This document shows positions 1 through 8,853 of a DNA stretch of 64,000 nucleotides, piece after piece. How positions within the stretch are numbered: the stretch's first letter is position 1; every line of letters begins with the position of its first letter. The position numbers were made by a program, and so were the translations under genes. Under the pieces are notes generated by a model. That model was given only the letters and a program-made list of their open reading frames with translations, made no database searches and had not been told where the DNA came from. Origin of the DNA: Pseudomonas laurylsulfatiphila (GTDB lineage: Bacteria; Pseudomonadota; Gammaproteobacteria; Pseudomonadales; Pseudomonadaceae); NCBI RefSeq assembly GCF_002934665.1, contig NZ_NIRS01000002.1, forward strand, positions 806,001 to 870,000, written 5' to 3'.

Positions 1-1
1 C

Positions 2-1516
2 GAGGCGTTGCTGAAGGTTCACAGCCGCGAATTCAAAGGCGACGGCAGCAACGGCTCGCTCACGGTCGGGCGTTACTACAACGTTGGCTACGAAAGACCC
101 AATGGGCGCGATATCGCAATCAACGTCAATGAAGACTCCAAGCTCAATCACGACGGCACCTCACTGACCCTGAACTGGCACCTGGGTGACTACACCCTGA
201 CCTCCATCAGTGCCTATGACTACCTTCGCAACCAGGCGACCAGCGACGCCGACTACACGCCTTTTGAGGTCAACGGCGCAGCAATCACCGACAACAAATA
301 CGCTCAATACTCCCAGGAACTGCGGCTGGCATCGCCGCAACAGGAAACCCTGCGCTGGCTGTTGGGCGCTCATTACTTCCACGAGGACCTCGACAGCTCT
401 GCGCAGCGTATTGTCACACCGGGCCCGACACCTAACGGCACCGGTTCCAACCAGATCGGCGGCGTCACCGACTTTCGTGACCTGAGCTATGACCACAAGA
501 CCGACAGCTACGCGCTGTTCGGCAACCTGACCTACGACTTCACCGATGATTTCAGCGTGACGGGCGGCCTGCGCTGGACCCAGGAAAAGAAAGACATCGA
601 CCTCGACCTGACGCAACTGACCCGCATCACGGCCAACGGCCCGCTGGTGCCGCTGCGTGGCGTCGGCACCAACGGTAATCGTCAGGAAGACAAGGCCTGG
701 GACGCCTGGACCTATGACCTGACGCCCGAGTACCGGATCAACGACAACGTCCGGGTATTCTTCCGTTATGCCCACGGTTTCCGTTCCGGTGGGTTCAACA
801 CCGGCCTGTCCACCAGCCTTTCACAGCTGACCACGGTGGACCCGGAACAACTCGACGCCTACGAACTCGGCCTCAAATCCGAGTGGTTCGACCATCGCCT
901 GACGGCCAACGCCAACCTCTTCTATTACGATTATTCGGATATTCAGGTGAACCTGCTGACGGTCAACAACGGTGTACTCACCACGGCACTGACCAACGGC
1001 GCCAAGGGTAAGGTCAAGGGTGCCGAACTGGAGCTTGAAGCCCAGCCGACTGACTTCCTGCACCTGCGTGCCGCAGTGTCCTTCCTCGACACCGAATACA
1101 CCGATTTCAAGAACACCAACCCCAACACCGGGGTCGTCACGGGTGATTACAGCGGCAACAGCTTCGTACGCTCGCCGCGCAATGTGGTCGCGCTCGGTGC
1201 CGACTACACCTTCCCGCTGGAAGTCGGCGGCAAGCTGGTGGCTGGCGGCGACGTGAGTTTTCGCGACAAGGAATACTTCCTCGCTGACCGCCAGAGCAGT
1301 GCGGACAAGACCCTCAGCCAGCCGCACTACACCCTGGCCAACACTCGCCTGACCTGGTTCAGCCCGGATGAAAAACTCAGCGTCACCGGTTACGTGAACA
1401 ACGTCACCGACCGTCGCTATCAGGTTCACGGTCGTCCGAACGGGACACTGGGCCAATACGTCATCACCTACGGCGACCCACGTACCGTCGGCCTGAGCGT
1501 GACCAGCCGCTTCTGA
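2..1516 (+). CDS. TonB-dependent outer-membrane receptor, C-terminal part (5' end outside window)
   Basis: The frame is open from the first bases, so the gene begins upstream; about 505 residues are visible. The visible part is beta-barrel: alternating aromatic/polar strands, repeated motifs such as YRINDNVRVFFRYAHGF and YELGLKSEWF, and a C-terminal phenylalanine (SVTSRF) typical of barrels inserted by BAM. The plug domain and TonB box are not in the window. It would import a scarce ligand across the outer membrane using energy from TonB-ExbB-ExbD, and such a set is encoded at 6.7-8.8 kb. The neighbouring SsuC-type ABC genes suggest a sulfur- or nitrogen-containing ligand, but this is inference. 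A REP pair separates it from a second receptor. Confidence 0.9.
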   Translation, partial: EALLKVHSREFKGDGSNGSLTVGRYYNVGYERPNGRDIAINVNEDSKLNHDGTSLTLNWHLGDYTLTSISAYDYLRNQATSDADYTPFEVNGAAITDNKYAQYSQELRLASPQQETLRWLLGAHYFHEDLDSSAQRIVTPGPTPNGTGSNQIGGVTDFRDLSYDHKTDSYALFGNLTYDFTDDFSVTGGLRWTQEKKDIDLDLTQLTRITANGPLVPLRGVGTNGNRQEDKAWDAWTYDLTPEYRINDNVRVFFRYAHGFRSGGFNTGLSTSLSQLTTVDPEQLDAYELGLKSEWFDHRLTANANLFYYDYSDIQVNLLTVNNGVLTTALTNGAKGKVKGAELELEAQPTDFLHLRAAVSFLDTEYTDFKNTNPNTGVVTGDYSGNSFVRSPRNVVALGADYTFPLEVGGKLVAGGDVSFRDKEYFLADRQSSADKTLSQPHYTLANTRLTWFSPDEKLSVTGYVNNVTDRRYQVHGRPNGTLGQYVITYGDPRTVGLSVTSRF

Positions 1517-1531
1517 TCTCACGCATAACCC

Positions 1532-1616
1532 TGTAGGAGCCGGCTTGCCGGCGATGAGGGCCACAAGCCTTGCATCGTTCTGGAGGCCGCCATCGCTGGC
1601 AAGCCAGCTCCTACAA
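1532..1616. repeat. REP/BIME inverted-repeat pair (GGCTTGCCGGCGA type)
   Basis: Two inverted copies of TGTAGGAGCCGGCTTGCCGG (the second as GCTGGCAAGCCAGCTCCTAC) face each other between the two receptor genes. The transcript could fold into a long hairpin. Confidence 0.85.
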
Positions 1617-1641
1617 AGCCTTGTCTGAAAGGAATCTTTTT

Positions 1642-4104
1642 ATGCTCCAACGTACTCCGTTGGCCGGCGCTATCGCGCTGGTCATTGGCAGCCTTGCCGT
1701 GCCTGTCGTGGCTGCCGAAAGCCAACCCGCCGCCAACAGCGATCCCCTGGACACAGTGGTGGTGCTCGGGACCCGGCGCAGCGATCTGACCGCGCTGGAA
1801 AGCGCCTCGCCGATTGACGTGCTGTCCGCTGAGCAGCTCGAAGAAACCGGTGCCAGCGATTTGTCCGGTGCCCTCACCGCCCTGTCACCGTCGTTCACCT
1901 ATCCGCAGTCCCCTCAGGGCGCCTTTGCCGGTTCCATCGCCCAGGGCGCGTCGTTGCGGGGCCTGGCATCCGATCAGGTGCTGGTGCTGGTCAACGGCAA
2001 GCGCCGCCACACCAGCGCCAACGTCACCCGCCAGAGCCTGGTCAACGGGCGTGGCGCGGCAGCGGTCGACTTGAGCCTGATTCCCCTGAGCTCGATCCAG
2101 CGAGTGGAAATCCTGCGCGACGGCGCGGCGGCCCAGTACGGCTCGGACGCCATCGCCGGGGTCATCAACATCGTACTCAAAGAGAACGACAACGGTGGCA
2201 ACCTCGGTTATCGCTTCGGCGGCTACGACAAGGGCGACGGCATCCAGCGCAAACTCAGCGGCTGGAAAGGCATCGCCCTGCCCAACGACGGCTTCCTGAC
2301 CCTGAGTTTCGATGCCGGCAATCAAGACCCGGCCAGCGACACCAACCCGGACAACCGGATTTTCTACCCCGGCTCCACCAGCATCAACACGCCCCGCGAG
2401 CAGAACAACCGCTATCGCACCTGGCGCTGGGGCTCGGGCAATGTGTCGGACCAGTACAATGTCGCCGCCAACAGTGAAATCGGCATTGGCGACGGTCTGA
2501 CGGCCTACGGCTTTGCCACCTATTCCCACAAGAACACCGATGCCGAAGGCTTCTTCGACCCGCCCACGACCTTGCGCAACAACTACAGCAGCACCGCATT
2601 GCAGCGCTTCCCGGACGGCCGTGTACCGATCACCCGTTACTCGCTGGAAGACTATGCGTTGACCGGCGGACTGCGCTACGAAGATGAACAACTGGGCACG
2701 TTCGATTTCGCCGTCAACCATGGCGACAACACCCTGAAGTCCACCGACCGCAACGCCATCAACCCCAGTTGGGGTGTGAACAGCCCGGAAAAGATCTTTA
2801 CCGGCGAACGCGACGCCGACCAGACCAACGTCACCCTCGATTGGGTGCGGGACTTCCCGACGGACCTGTTGTTCAAACCACTGACACTGTCCGCCGGCGT
2901 GGCGTGGCGACGGGAGAACTACGAGCTGAGCCCGGGCGAGGCCGCTGGCTGGCAAAACGGCCCGCTCTTCAACACGGTCGACCCCGTTACCCGCCGGCGC
3001 ATCCCGGGTTACTACTCGGGCATCACCCAGGTCGATGCCGCCTCACTGGACCGCAACGTGGCGGGCGCCTATGTCGACGTCGAAGGCCAGGTCACCGAGA
3101 AATTCCAGGCCGGTGTCGCCGTCCGTTCCGAGCACTACTCGGACTTCGGCGACACCACCAACGGCAAACTCTCCCTGCGCTACGACTTCACCCCGCAGAT
3201 CGCCGCCCGGGCCACCGCCAGCACCGGTTATCGTGCGCCATCCCTGGTGCAGAGCGGCTTGTCCTCGTTCAGCGTGCAAGTGGTCGAGCAACCGCCTGGC
3301 AGCGGTAACTTTGTCGAAGTGCAGCAACGTACGTTGCGCGCCAACAGCCCGGAGGCCGCGCTGCTGGGAGGGACGTCGCTCAAACCGGAAGAATCCACCA
3401 GCTATTCCCTGGGCCTGGTCTGGCGCCCATTGGCCAATGCATCGGTGACGCTGGACGCCTACCGCATTGATATCGACAACCGCATCACCCTCTCCGACCA
3501 GTTGCCCGCGTCGGTGGTGTCGCCGATTTTCGCCGGTACCCCTTACGCGAACATCCAGAGTGCGGCCTTCTACACCAACGTGGCCGACACCCGCACCGAC
3601 GGTGTCGAACTGGCCAGCAACTATCAACTGGACCTGCAGCAATGGGGACGCCTGAACCTGAATGCCGGCGTGAGCCACAACAACACCCGAATCACCGCCC
3701 TGCGTGACGTCGGCAACATCAAGGGCTCGCAGATTGTCGGCCGCACCACCCAAGGCCTGATCGAGGACGGCACGCCCCACTCCAAGCTGATCCTCAGCGC
3801 CAACTGGCTGTATGACGGTTGGGGCGTCACCCTGTCCCAGCGCCGCTATGGCGAATGGAAAAGTCTCAACTCGACCAACCCGAACCTGGACCAGACCTAC
3901 AGCCCGCAATGGGTGACGGACCTGGACTTGTCGTACACCTTCGACAAAGCACTGAAGGTGTCCGTGGGGGCGATCAACCTCTTCGATACCCATCCGGACA
4001 AGGCTGACGGGGCGCAGTTGTACGGCGTGCCGAAGTATTCGATCACCAGTCCTGAGGGTGCCCAGGGCGCGTTCTACTACACCAGCGTCAGTTACGACTT
4101 CTGA
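1642..4104 (+). CDS. TonB-dependent outer-membrane receptor
   Basis: 820 residues. The ATG at 1642 follows a GAAAGGA ribosome-binding site and begins a clear signal peptide (LAGAIALVIGSLAVPVVAAE). A longer in-frame start at 1570 lies inside the REP and is rejected. After the signal come a TonB-box-like DTVVVLGTRR, the plug domain (LRGLASDQVLVLVNGKR, VEILRDGAAAQYGSDAIAGVIN) and a 22-strand-type barrel ending in SYDF. Full length for the family. It is complete and follows another receptor in the same direction, so the two may be co-regulated. The ligand cannot be read from the sequence; the adjacent ABC and TonB genes suggest a common uptake route. Confidence 0.92.
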   Translation: MLQRTPLAGAIALVIGSLAVPVVAAESQPAANSDPLDTVVVLGTRRSDLTALESASPIDVLSAEQLEETGASDLSGALTALSPSFTYPQSPQGAFAGSIAQGASLRGLASDQVLVLVNGKRRHTSANVTRQSLVNGRGAAAVDLSLIPLSSIQRVEILRDGAAAQYGSDAIAGVINIVLKENDNGGNLGYRFGGYDKGDGIQRKLSGWKGIALPNDGFLTLSFDAGNQDPASDTNPDNRIFYPGSTSINTPREQNNRYRTWRWGSGNVSDQYNVAANSEIGIGDGLTAYGFATYSHKNTDAEGFFDPPTTLRNNYSSTALQRFPDGRVPITRYSLEDYALTGGLRYEDEQLGTFDFAVNHGDNTLKSTDRNAINPSWGVNSPEKIFTGERDADQTNVTLDWVRDFPTDLLFKPLTLSAGVAWRRENYELSPGEAAGWQNGPLFNTVDPVTRRRIPGYYSGITQVDAASLDRNVAGAYVDVEGQVTEKFQAGVAVRSEHYSDFGDTTNGKLSLRYDFTPQIAARATASTGYRAPSLVQSGLSSFSVQVVEQPPGSGNFVEVQQRTLRANSPEAALLGGTSLKPEESTSYSLGLVWRPLANASVTLDAYRIDIDNRITLSDQLPASVVSPIFAGTPYANIQSAAFYTNVADTRTDGVELASNYQLDLQQWGRLNLNAGVSHNNTRITALRDVGNIKGSQIVGRTTQGLIEDGTPHSKLILSANWLYDGWGVTLSQRRYGEWKSLNSTNPNLDQTYSPQWVTDLDLSYTFDKALKVSVGAINLFDTHPDKADGAQLYGVPKYSITSPEGAQGAFYYTSVSYDF

Positions 4105-4177
4105 GTGGACTGCTGCCGGGGTGTTGCCCTGGCAGCAGCGGGTGTTGGTCAAGCACCAATTCATGAGCACCCCACCC

Positions 4178-4262
4178 TGTAGGAGCCGGCTTGCCGGCGA
4201 TGGCGGTCCATGGGATTTGCGGCGCCACACACACCGCCATCGCCGGCAAGCCGGCTCCTACA
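4178..4262. repeat. REP/BIME inverted-repeat pair (GGCTTGCCGGCGA type)
   Basis: Near-perfect inverted pair, GTAGGAGCCGGCTTGCCGGC facing its complement, between the second receptor and the ABC operon. It ends just upstream of the sigma-54 promoter. Confidence 0.85.
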
Positions 4263-4289
4263 GATTTAAACCGCCCGATTCCACCGCGC

Positions 4290-4304
4290 TGGCACAGCTC
4301 TTGC
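4290..4304 (+). promoter_or_regulatory. Sigma-54 (-24/-12) promoter for the ABC transporter operon
   Basis: TGGCAC-N5-TTGC with GG and GC exactly 10 bases apart, matching the RpoN consensus closely. It lies 38 bases before the ATG at 4342, leaving room for a start site near 4316. Expression would need an enhancer-binding activator; none is encoded in the window. Sulfonate-utilisation genes in Pseudomonas are often RpoN-dependent through SfnR-type activators, which fits the transporter family. Confidence 0.65.
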
Positions 4305-4341
4305 GATACCCCTTCGGTACTTCGCCGAAATAAGAACTGCC

Positions 4342-5103
4342 ATGCGTACTCAACGTCTGCTGTCTTGCCTGACCTGGCTCATCTCCCCTGTTGCCCTGTT
4401 GTTGCTGTGGGCAGTGGTGGCCGACGCCGGGATTTTTCCGCGCAACCTGCTGGTTCCTCCCGCTCAGGTGTGGCGGACCTTCGAAGCGTTGTCGGCCAGT
4501 GGCGAGCTGCTCGAGCACCTGCTCAACAGCCTGTCGCGCCTGGGGCTGGGGTTCGGCATCGGCTCACTGTGCGGGCTGGCATTCGGCGTGCTCATGGCCT
4601 TGTCGAAAAACGTCGAGATCTACTGCTCGCCGCTGTTTCACACCTTGCGTCAGATCCCCAGCATCGCCTTGATCCCGATGTTCGTGCTGCTGTTCGGCAT
4701 CGATGAAACCTTCAAGATCATCATCGTTGCCAAGACCGCTTTCTTCCCGGTCGCGCTGGCGGCCAGCGAAGGCGTCAAAGCCATTCCGCGCAGTTATTTC
4801 GAAGTCGCGGATGTGTATCGCCTGCGCTGGCCGACGTTCGTCCGGGAAATCGCCCTGCCCGCTGCCGCGCCCCCGATCATCACCGGTTTTCGCATCAGCC
4901 TGACCCGCGCCTGGGTGGTGCTGGTGGCCACCGAGTTGCTCGCCGCCGACAGTGGCCTGGGACAGATGATCGAAATGAGCCGGCAGATGCTGCGCATCGA
5001 TGTGGTGATGGTCGGGATTGTGGTGACCGGTCTGATCGGTTTCGCCCTGGATTTCAGCTTTCGCCAACTGGAACAGCGACTGTTCCGCTGGCAGACCCGC
5101 TAG
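4342..5103 (+). CDS. ABC transporter permease, SsuC/TauC/NrtB type (1)
   Basis: 253 residues, usual length for inner-membrane permeases of the sulfonate/nitrate/taurine family. About six hydrophobic helices are visible. The binding-protein-dependent transport motif (EAA loop) lies around EVADVYRLRWPTFVREIALPAA. The family motif LRQIPSIALIPMFVLLFGI is also present. It starts a three-gene operon with a second permease and an ATPase. No periplasmic binding protein is adjacent, so it may be upstream of the window or elsewhere. Sigma-54 control is suggested by the promoter at 4290. The substrate is not determinable from the sequence. Confidence 0.9.
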   Translation: MRTQRLLSCLTWLISPVALLLLWAVVADAGIFPRNLLVPPAQVWRTFEALSASGELLEHLLNSLSRLGLGFGIGSLCGLAFGVLMALSKNVEIYCSPLFHTLRQIPSIALIPMFVLLFGIDETFKIIIVAKTAFFPVALAASEGVKAIPRSYFEVADVYRLRWPTFVREIALPAAAPPIITGFRISLTRAWVVLVATELLAADSGLGQMIEMSRQMLRIDVVMVGIVVTGLIGFALDFSFRQLEQRLFRWQTR

Positions 5104-5112
5104 GAGCCTTCG

Positions 5113-5874
5113 ATGTCTGGACTTATTGCCAAATCCCGCGGCCTGTTGTTGCCGCTGTTGTTGATCGGCGGTTGGGAGTACCTGTCTCGCCAGGGCGCGG
5201 CGGGGGCTTACGCCTTTGTGCCGCTGTCGACCATAGGCGCTGCCTTGCTCGAGTTGCTGGCCAACGGCGAACTGCTGGTGAACCTGTTGGCCAGCCTGAC
5301 GCGCACCAGCGTCGGCCTGGCGCTGGGGATTTTTTTCGGGATTCTGCTGGGCGTGCTGATGGCGCTGTCAGGACCGGCCAATCGATTGATCGGGCCGCTT
5401 TTTCATTCGATCCGCCAGGTACCGATGCTCGGCTGGATTCCACTGATTGCCATGTGGTTCGGCAACGGCGAGTTTTCCAAGGTGCTGATTGTAAGTCTGG
5501 CGGCTTTCTACCCCATGGTGCTCAACACGTACCAGGGCTTCAGCCATGTAGAGCTGCGCTATCGCGAGGTCGGCCAGGTGCTGGTGTTGAGCCGCTGGCA
5601 GCGGTTGCGCCATGTGCTGTTGCCGGCGGCGCTGCCGAGCATCGCCACCGGTGTGCTGCATGCGCTCGCGTTTGCGTGGGTCACGGCGGTGGGCAGCGAG
5701 TTATTCCTGTCGTCCGGCGCCGGCCTGGGCAACCTGATGATGAACGCCGAGGCCGGCTCACGCATGGAGGTCATTGTCCTCAGTGTGCTGTGCATCGGTC
5801 TGTGCGGTTACTTGATGACCCTGCTATTCACCCTTCTTAGCCGCCATTTGCTGCGCTGGCGCAACATTCGTTGA
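5113..5874 (+). CDS. ABC transporter permease, SsuC/TauC/NrtB type (2)
   Basis: 253 residues, paralogous to the preceding permease (IRQVPMLGWIPLIAMWFG motif; EAA loop near YREVGQVLVLSRWQRLRHVLLPAALPS). It begins 9 bases after its neighbour's stop. Two different permeases suggest a heterodimeric membrane channel, whereas classical SsuC acts as a homodimer. It works with the ATPase that follows; the ligand is unknown. Confidence 0.9.
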   Translation: MSGLIAKSRGLLLPLLLIGGWEYLSRQGAAGAYAFVPLSTIGAALLELLANGELLVNLLASLTRTSVGLALGIFFGILLGVLMALSGPANRLIGPLFHSIRQVPMLGWIPLIAMWFGNGEFSKVLIVSLAAFYPMVLNTYQGFSHVELRYREVGQVLVLSRWQRLRHVLLPAALPSIATGVLHALAFAWVTAVGSELFLSSGAGLGNLMMNAEAGSRMEVIVLSVLCIGLCGYLMTLLFTLLSRHLLRWRNIR

Positions 5875-5885
5875 AAGGCCACTCC

Positions 5886-6680
5886 ATGAACGCAATTGCC
5901 CAACATGTCCTGCCACACAGCACCCCGACACAGTCCGGTGCGCTGCACATTCGCGGCCTGAGCAAAGCCTATCGGATCGAAGGCCAGCCCTTGCCGGTGC
6001 TGCGCAGCATCAACCTCGACGTACGCCCCGGCGAGTTCGTCAGCATCGTGGGGGCCAGCGGCTGCGGAAAATCCACGCTGCTGCGGCTCATCGTCGGGCT
6101 GGAGGCCGACTATGAAGGTGACATCCTGCTGGATGGCAAGCGGGTCGTGGCCACCAGCCTGGAGCGCGGGATCGTGTTTCAGGATCACCGTTTGTTTCCG
6201 TGGATGACCCTGAGCCAGAACATTGCCCTGGCCTTGAAAAACCACTCGCTGTCACAAGCGGAAAAGGACCGGCTGGTGGCCGAGCACATTGCCCTGGTCA
6301 ACCTGGATGGCTTTGAAAATGCCTACCCGCACCAGTTGTCCGGTGGCATGGCGCAACGGGCAGCCATTGCCCGGGCACTGATCAACAAACCCAAAGTGCT
6401 GTTGCTCGACGAACCCCTCGGTGCGCTCGACGCGTTGACCCGGGTACGCCTGCAACACGAGTTGCAGCGCATCTGGGTGCAACAACGCTGCACCGTCATC
6501 ATGGTCACCCACGACATCGAGGAAGCCCTGTACCTGGGTGACCGGGTGATCGTCATGGACGCCCATCCGGGACGGATCAAACACGAAATCAGGGTCGACC
6601 TGCCCCATCCCCGGGACCGGGCGTCAACCGTGCTGCAAGGCTACAAGGAACAACTGCTGGAAGAGCTGGTGGGACATTGA
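5886..6680 (+). CDS. ABC transporter ATP-binding protein, SsuB/TauB/NrtD type
   Basis: 264 residues from the ATG at 5886, with a GAAAGG ribosome-binding site. An in-frame TTG at 5871 overlaps the previous stop and is less likely. Walker A GASGCGKST (residues 56-64), signature LSGGMAQR, Walker B VLLLDEP and the D-loop GALDALTR are all intact. Switch-histidine context VTHDIEEA. The C-terminal region (RIKHEIRVDLPHPRDR) is typical of the nitrate/sulfonate/taurine subgroup. It powers import through the two permeases upstream. Confidence 0.93.
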   Translation: MNAIAQHVLPHSTPTQSGALHIRGLSKAYRIEGQPLPVLRSINLDVRPGEFVSIVGASGCGKSTLLRLIVGLEADYEGDILLDGKRVVATSLERGIVFQDHRLFPWMTLSQNIALALKNHSLSQAEKDRLVAEHIALVNLDGFENAYPHQLSGGMAQRAAIARALINKPKVLLLDEPLGALDALTRVRLQHELQRIWVQQRCTVIMVTHDIEEALYLGDRVIVMDAHPGRIKHEIRVDLPHPRDRASTVLQGYKEQLLEELVGH

Positions 6681-6737
6681 GACCCGGACCGCTCCATCGA
6701 GGCATGGAAAAAACACAGGATTCACAGGAGTAAACAA

Positions 6738-7550
6738 ATGGGCAATGTCCAAAGCCCCGCCAGTCTGCCGCGGGTATTGCAGAGTCCGGCCCTCGGTGAG
6801 CTGCTCAACCTTGGCCGGGTATTTCGAGAGCCCCTGGCACTGTCGCGCCTGCACAGCACCCCCAAACGGGTGTTGAGTCGACGCGAGGTGGTCTTGCTGG
6901 GAGTGTTGGCGCTGGTGCTGCATGGCGCGGTGATTGTCTGGGTCAGCCAGGCACCCACGCCGCAACTGCCCGTCGTGCCCCCGGAAATTCCGCCGATGAC
7001 CATCGAGTTCTCGCAGCCGGCGCCACCCGTTGTCGAACCGCCTCCGCCCGAGCCGGTGGTCCAACCCGTGGTGGAGCCGCCTCCTCCGGTGGAGGATGAA
7101 CTGGCCGTGAAGCCGCCACCGCCCAAGCCGATCCCCAAGCCCAAGCCTGTGGTCAAGCCTGTGCCTAAACCGGTGGCCAAACCCGTGACGCAGCAGCCTG
7201 CCCCACCCGCGCCGCCACAACCCGTGGCCGCTGCGCCAACACCGGCGGCACCGCCTGCGCCAGCACCGGTCACTCCGGCTTCGGCAACTGCCGGTTACCT
7301 GCATAACCCGGCACCGGAATACCCGTCCCAGGCCATGCGCCGTGGCTGGCAAGGCACGGTCTTGCTGCGCGTGCATGTGTTGGCCAGCGGAAAGCCCGGA
7401 GAAATCCAGATTCAGAAAAGCAGTGGCCGCGATTCACTGGACGACGCCGCACTGGCCGCCGTGAAACGCTGGAGCTTCGTCCCGGCCAAGCAAGGCGACG
7501 TCGCCCTGGATGGCTGGGTCAGCGTGCCCATCGACTTCAAAATCAAGTAA
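6738..7550 (+). CDS. tonB: Energy transducer TonB
   Basis: 270 residues. A cytoplasmic N-terminal tail of about 50 residues precedes one transmembrane helix (residues 51-69, VVLLGVLALVLHGAVIVWV). Then comes a long periplasmic Pro/Lys/Glu-rich spacer (repeated PPPP, VVKPVPKPVAKPV) and a C-terminal TonB domain (GYLHNPAPEYPSQAMRRGWQG). It couples the proton motive force to outer-membrane receptors. It is followed by exbB and exbD, so the locus makes a complete TonB complex, presumably serving the two receptors at 1-4 kb. The N-terminal tail is longer than in E. coli TonB, as is common in Pseudomonas TonB paralogues. Confidence 0.93.
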   Translation: MGNVQSPASLPRVLQSPALGELLNLGRVFREPLALSRLHSTPKRVLSRREVVLLGVLALVLHGAVIVWVSQAPTPQLPVVPPEIPPMTIEFSQPAPPVVEPPPPEPVVQPVVEPPPPVEDELAVKPPPPKPIPKPKPVVKPVPKPVAKPVTQQPAPPAPPQPVAAAPTPAAPPAPAPVTPASATAGYLHNPAPEYPSQAMRRGWQGTVLLRVHVLASGKPGEIQIQKSSGRDSLDDAALAAVKRWSFVPAKQGDVALDGWVSVPIDFKIK

Positions 7551-7631
7551 TACAACCCTACGAGACCCCGCGGGCTACCTGACAAAAGGCGCATCGCTAC
7601 AACCGATCTACTGCCTTGTTGGAGCACGACC

Positions 7632-8354
7632 ATGAATCTACTCACCTCCCCCTTCGAATCCATCGAACACGCCGTCATCTGGCTGTTGATCGTATTCTCC
7701 GTCGCCACCTGGGGCCTGGCCTTGCTCAAGGGCTTGCAGTTCACCCGGCTCAAGGCGCAGGACCGCAAATTCCACAAGCAATTCTGGGCCGCTTCGAGCC
7801 TTGAATCGGCCGCTGATTTCGCCCACAACCTGCCTGGCGCTGCCGCCCGCGTTGCGCTGGCCGGTTACCACGCCATCCAGACCGGTGACAGTCAGAGCGC
7901 CGACCTCAGCCAGTCGATCAATCATCAGGACCGCCTTGAGCGCGCATTGCGCCAGCAGATCGTGCGTGAACGGCGCTCGCTGGAAACAGGCTTGGCAATC
8001 CTCGCCAGTATCGGCAGCACCTCGCCCTTCATCGGCCTCTTCGGCACCGTTTGGGGGATCATGTCCGCGTTGAAAGGGATCAGTGCGGCAGGCTCGGCAA
8101 GCCTGGAAACCGTAGCGGGCCCCATCGGCGCCGCACTGGTCGCCACTGGCGTCGGTATTGCGGTCGCCGTGCCGGCGGTGCTGGTCTACAACTATTTCCT
8201 GCGCCGCCTGAAGTTGACGGCAGCAGACCTGGATGACTTTGCACACGACTTCTACAGCCTGGCGCAGAAACATGCGTTCCGCGTGCTGCTGAGCCCGGTC
8301 GCGGGCAAGTCCGGCGCCCACGCCGCCGGGCAGAAAATCAAGGAGGCGTCCTGA
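7632..8354 (+). CDS. exbB: ExbB / MotA-TolQ-ExbB proton channel protein
   Basis: 240 residues. Three transmembrane helices (about residues 10-30, 120-140 and 165-185) carry the family motif SPFIGLFGTVWGIM and the later GPIGAALVATGVGIAVAVPAVLVYN. It forms the proton channel of the TonB complex together with ExbD, which begins one base after its stop. The N-terminus is short (P. putida-type ExbB has a longer signal-bearing N-terminus), consistent with a secondary TonB system. Confidence 0.93.
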   Translation: MNLLTSPFESIEHAVIWLLIVFSVATWGLALLKGLQFTRLKAQDRKFHKQFWAASSLESAADFAHNLPGAAARVALAGYHAIQTGDSQSADLSQSINHQDRLERALRQQIVRERRSLETGLAILASIGSTSPFIGLFGTVWGIMSALKGISAAGSASLETVAGPIGAALVATGVGIAVAVPAVLVYNYFLRRLKLTAADLDDFAHDFYSLAQKHAFRVLLSPVAGKSGAHAAGQKIKEAS

Positions 8355-8355
8355 T

Positions 8356-8757
8356 ATGGCCTTCTCGACACAGGACAACGATGAAGTGCTCAGCGAGATC
8401 AACGTCACGCCCCTGGTGGACGTGATGCTGGTGCTGCTGGTGGTGTTCATCGTCACCGCGCCACTGCTGACCAATGCGATTCCGATCAACTTGCCCAAGA
8501 CCGAAGCCGTGGCGCCGGTGGAGCAGAAAGATCCGCTGGTGGTGAGCATCGACGGCGCCGGCAAGCTGTTCATCAACAAGGATGAAATCCAGCCGGACTT
8601 GCTGGAATTCAACTTGCAGGCGGCAAAGGCCAAGGACCCGGAAGTCCGCGTGCAATTGCAGGCCGATGACGGCGTGAACTACGGTGAAGTGGCGCGCGCC
8701 ATGGCGTCCATTGAGCGGGCGGGGATTACCAAACTGTCGGTGATCACCGCGAGGTAA
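8356..8757 (+). CDS. exbD: ExbD biopolymer transport protein
   Basis: 133 residues. Short cytoplasmic N-terminus (EINVTPLVDVMLVLLVVFIVTAP) with the membrane aspartate of the VDVMLVLLVVF helix that carries protons in this family, then a periplasmic domain. Translated right after exbB; third gene of the tonB-exbB-exbD unit. Confidence 0.93.
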   Translation: MAFSTQDNDEVLSEINVTPLVDVMLVLLVVFIVTAPLLTNAIPINLPKTEAVAPVEQKDPLVVSIDGAGKLFINKDEIQPDLLEFNLQAAKAKDPEVRVQLQADDGVNYGEVARAMASIERAGITKLSVITAR

Positions 8758-8771
8758 ACCTCACACGGTCA

Positions 8772-8840
8772 CTGCAGGAGCCCGGCTTGCCGGCGATAGC
8801 GGTCTACAGGGCCTCATCGCTGGCAAGCCAGCTCCTACAG
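8772..8840. repeat. REP inverted-repeat pair between convergent exbD and iacG
   Basis: CTGCAGGAGCCCGGCTTGCCGG faces GCTGGCAAGCCAGCTCCTAC, with a short loop. It lies between two convergent genes, where the hairpin could act as a bidirectional transcript end. The left arm is degenerate. Confidence 0.8.
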
Positions 8841-8853
8841 GTATGGGGGGAGC

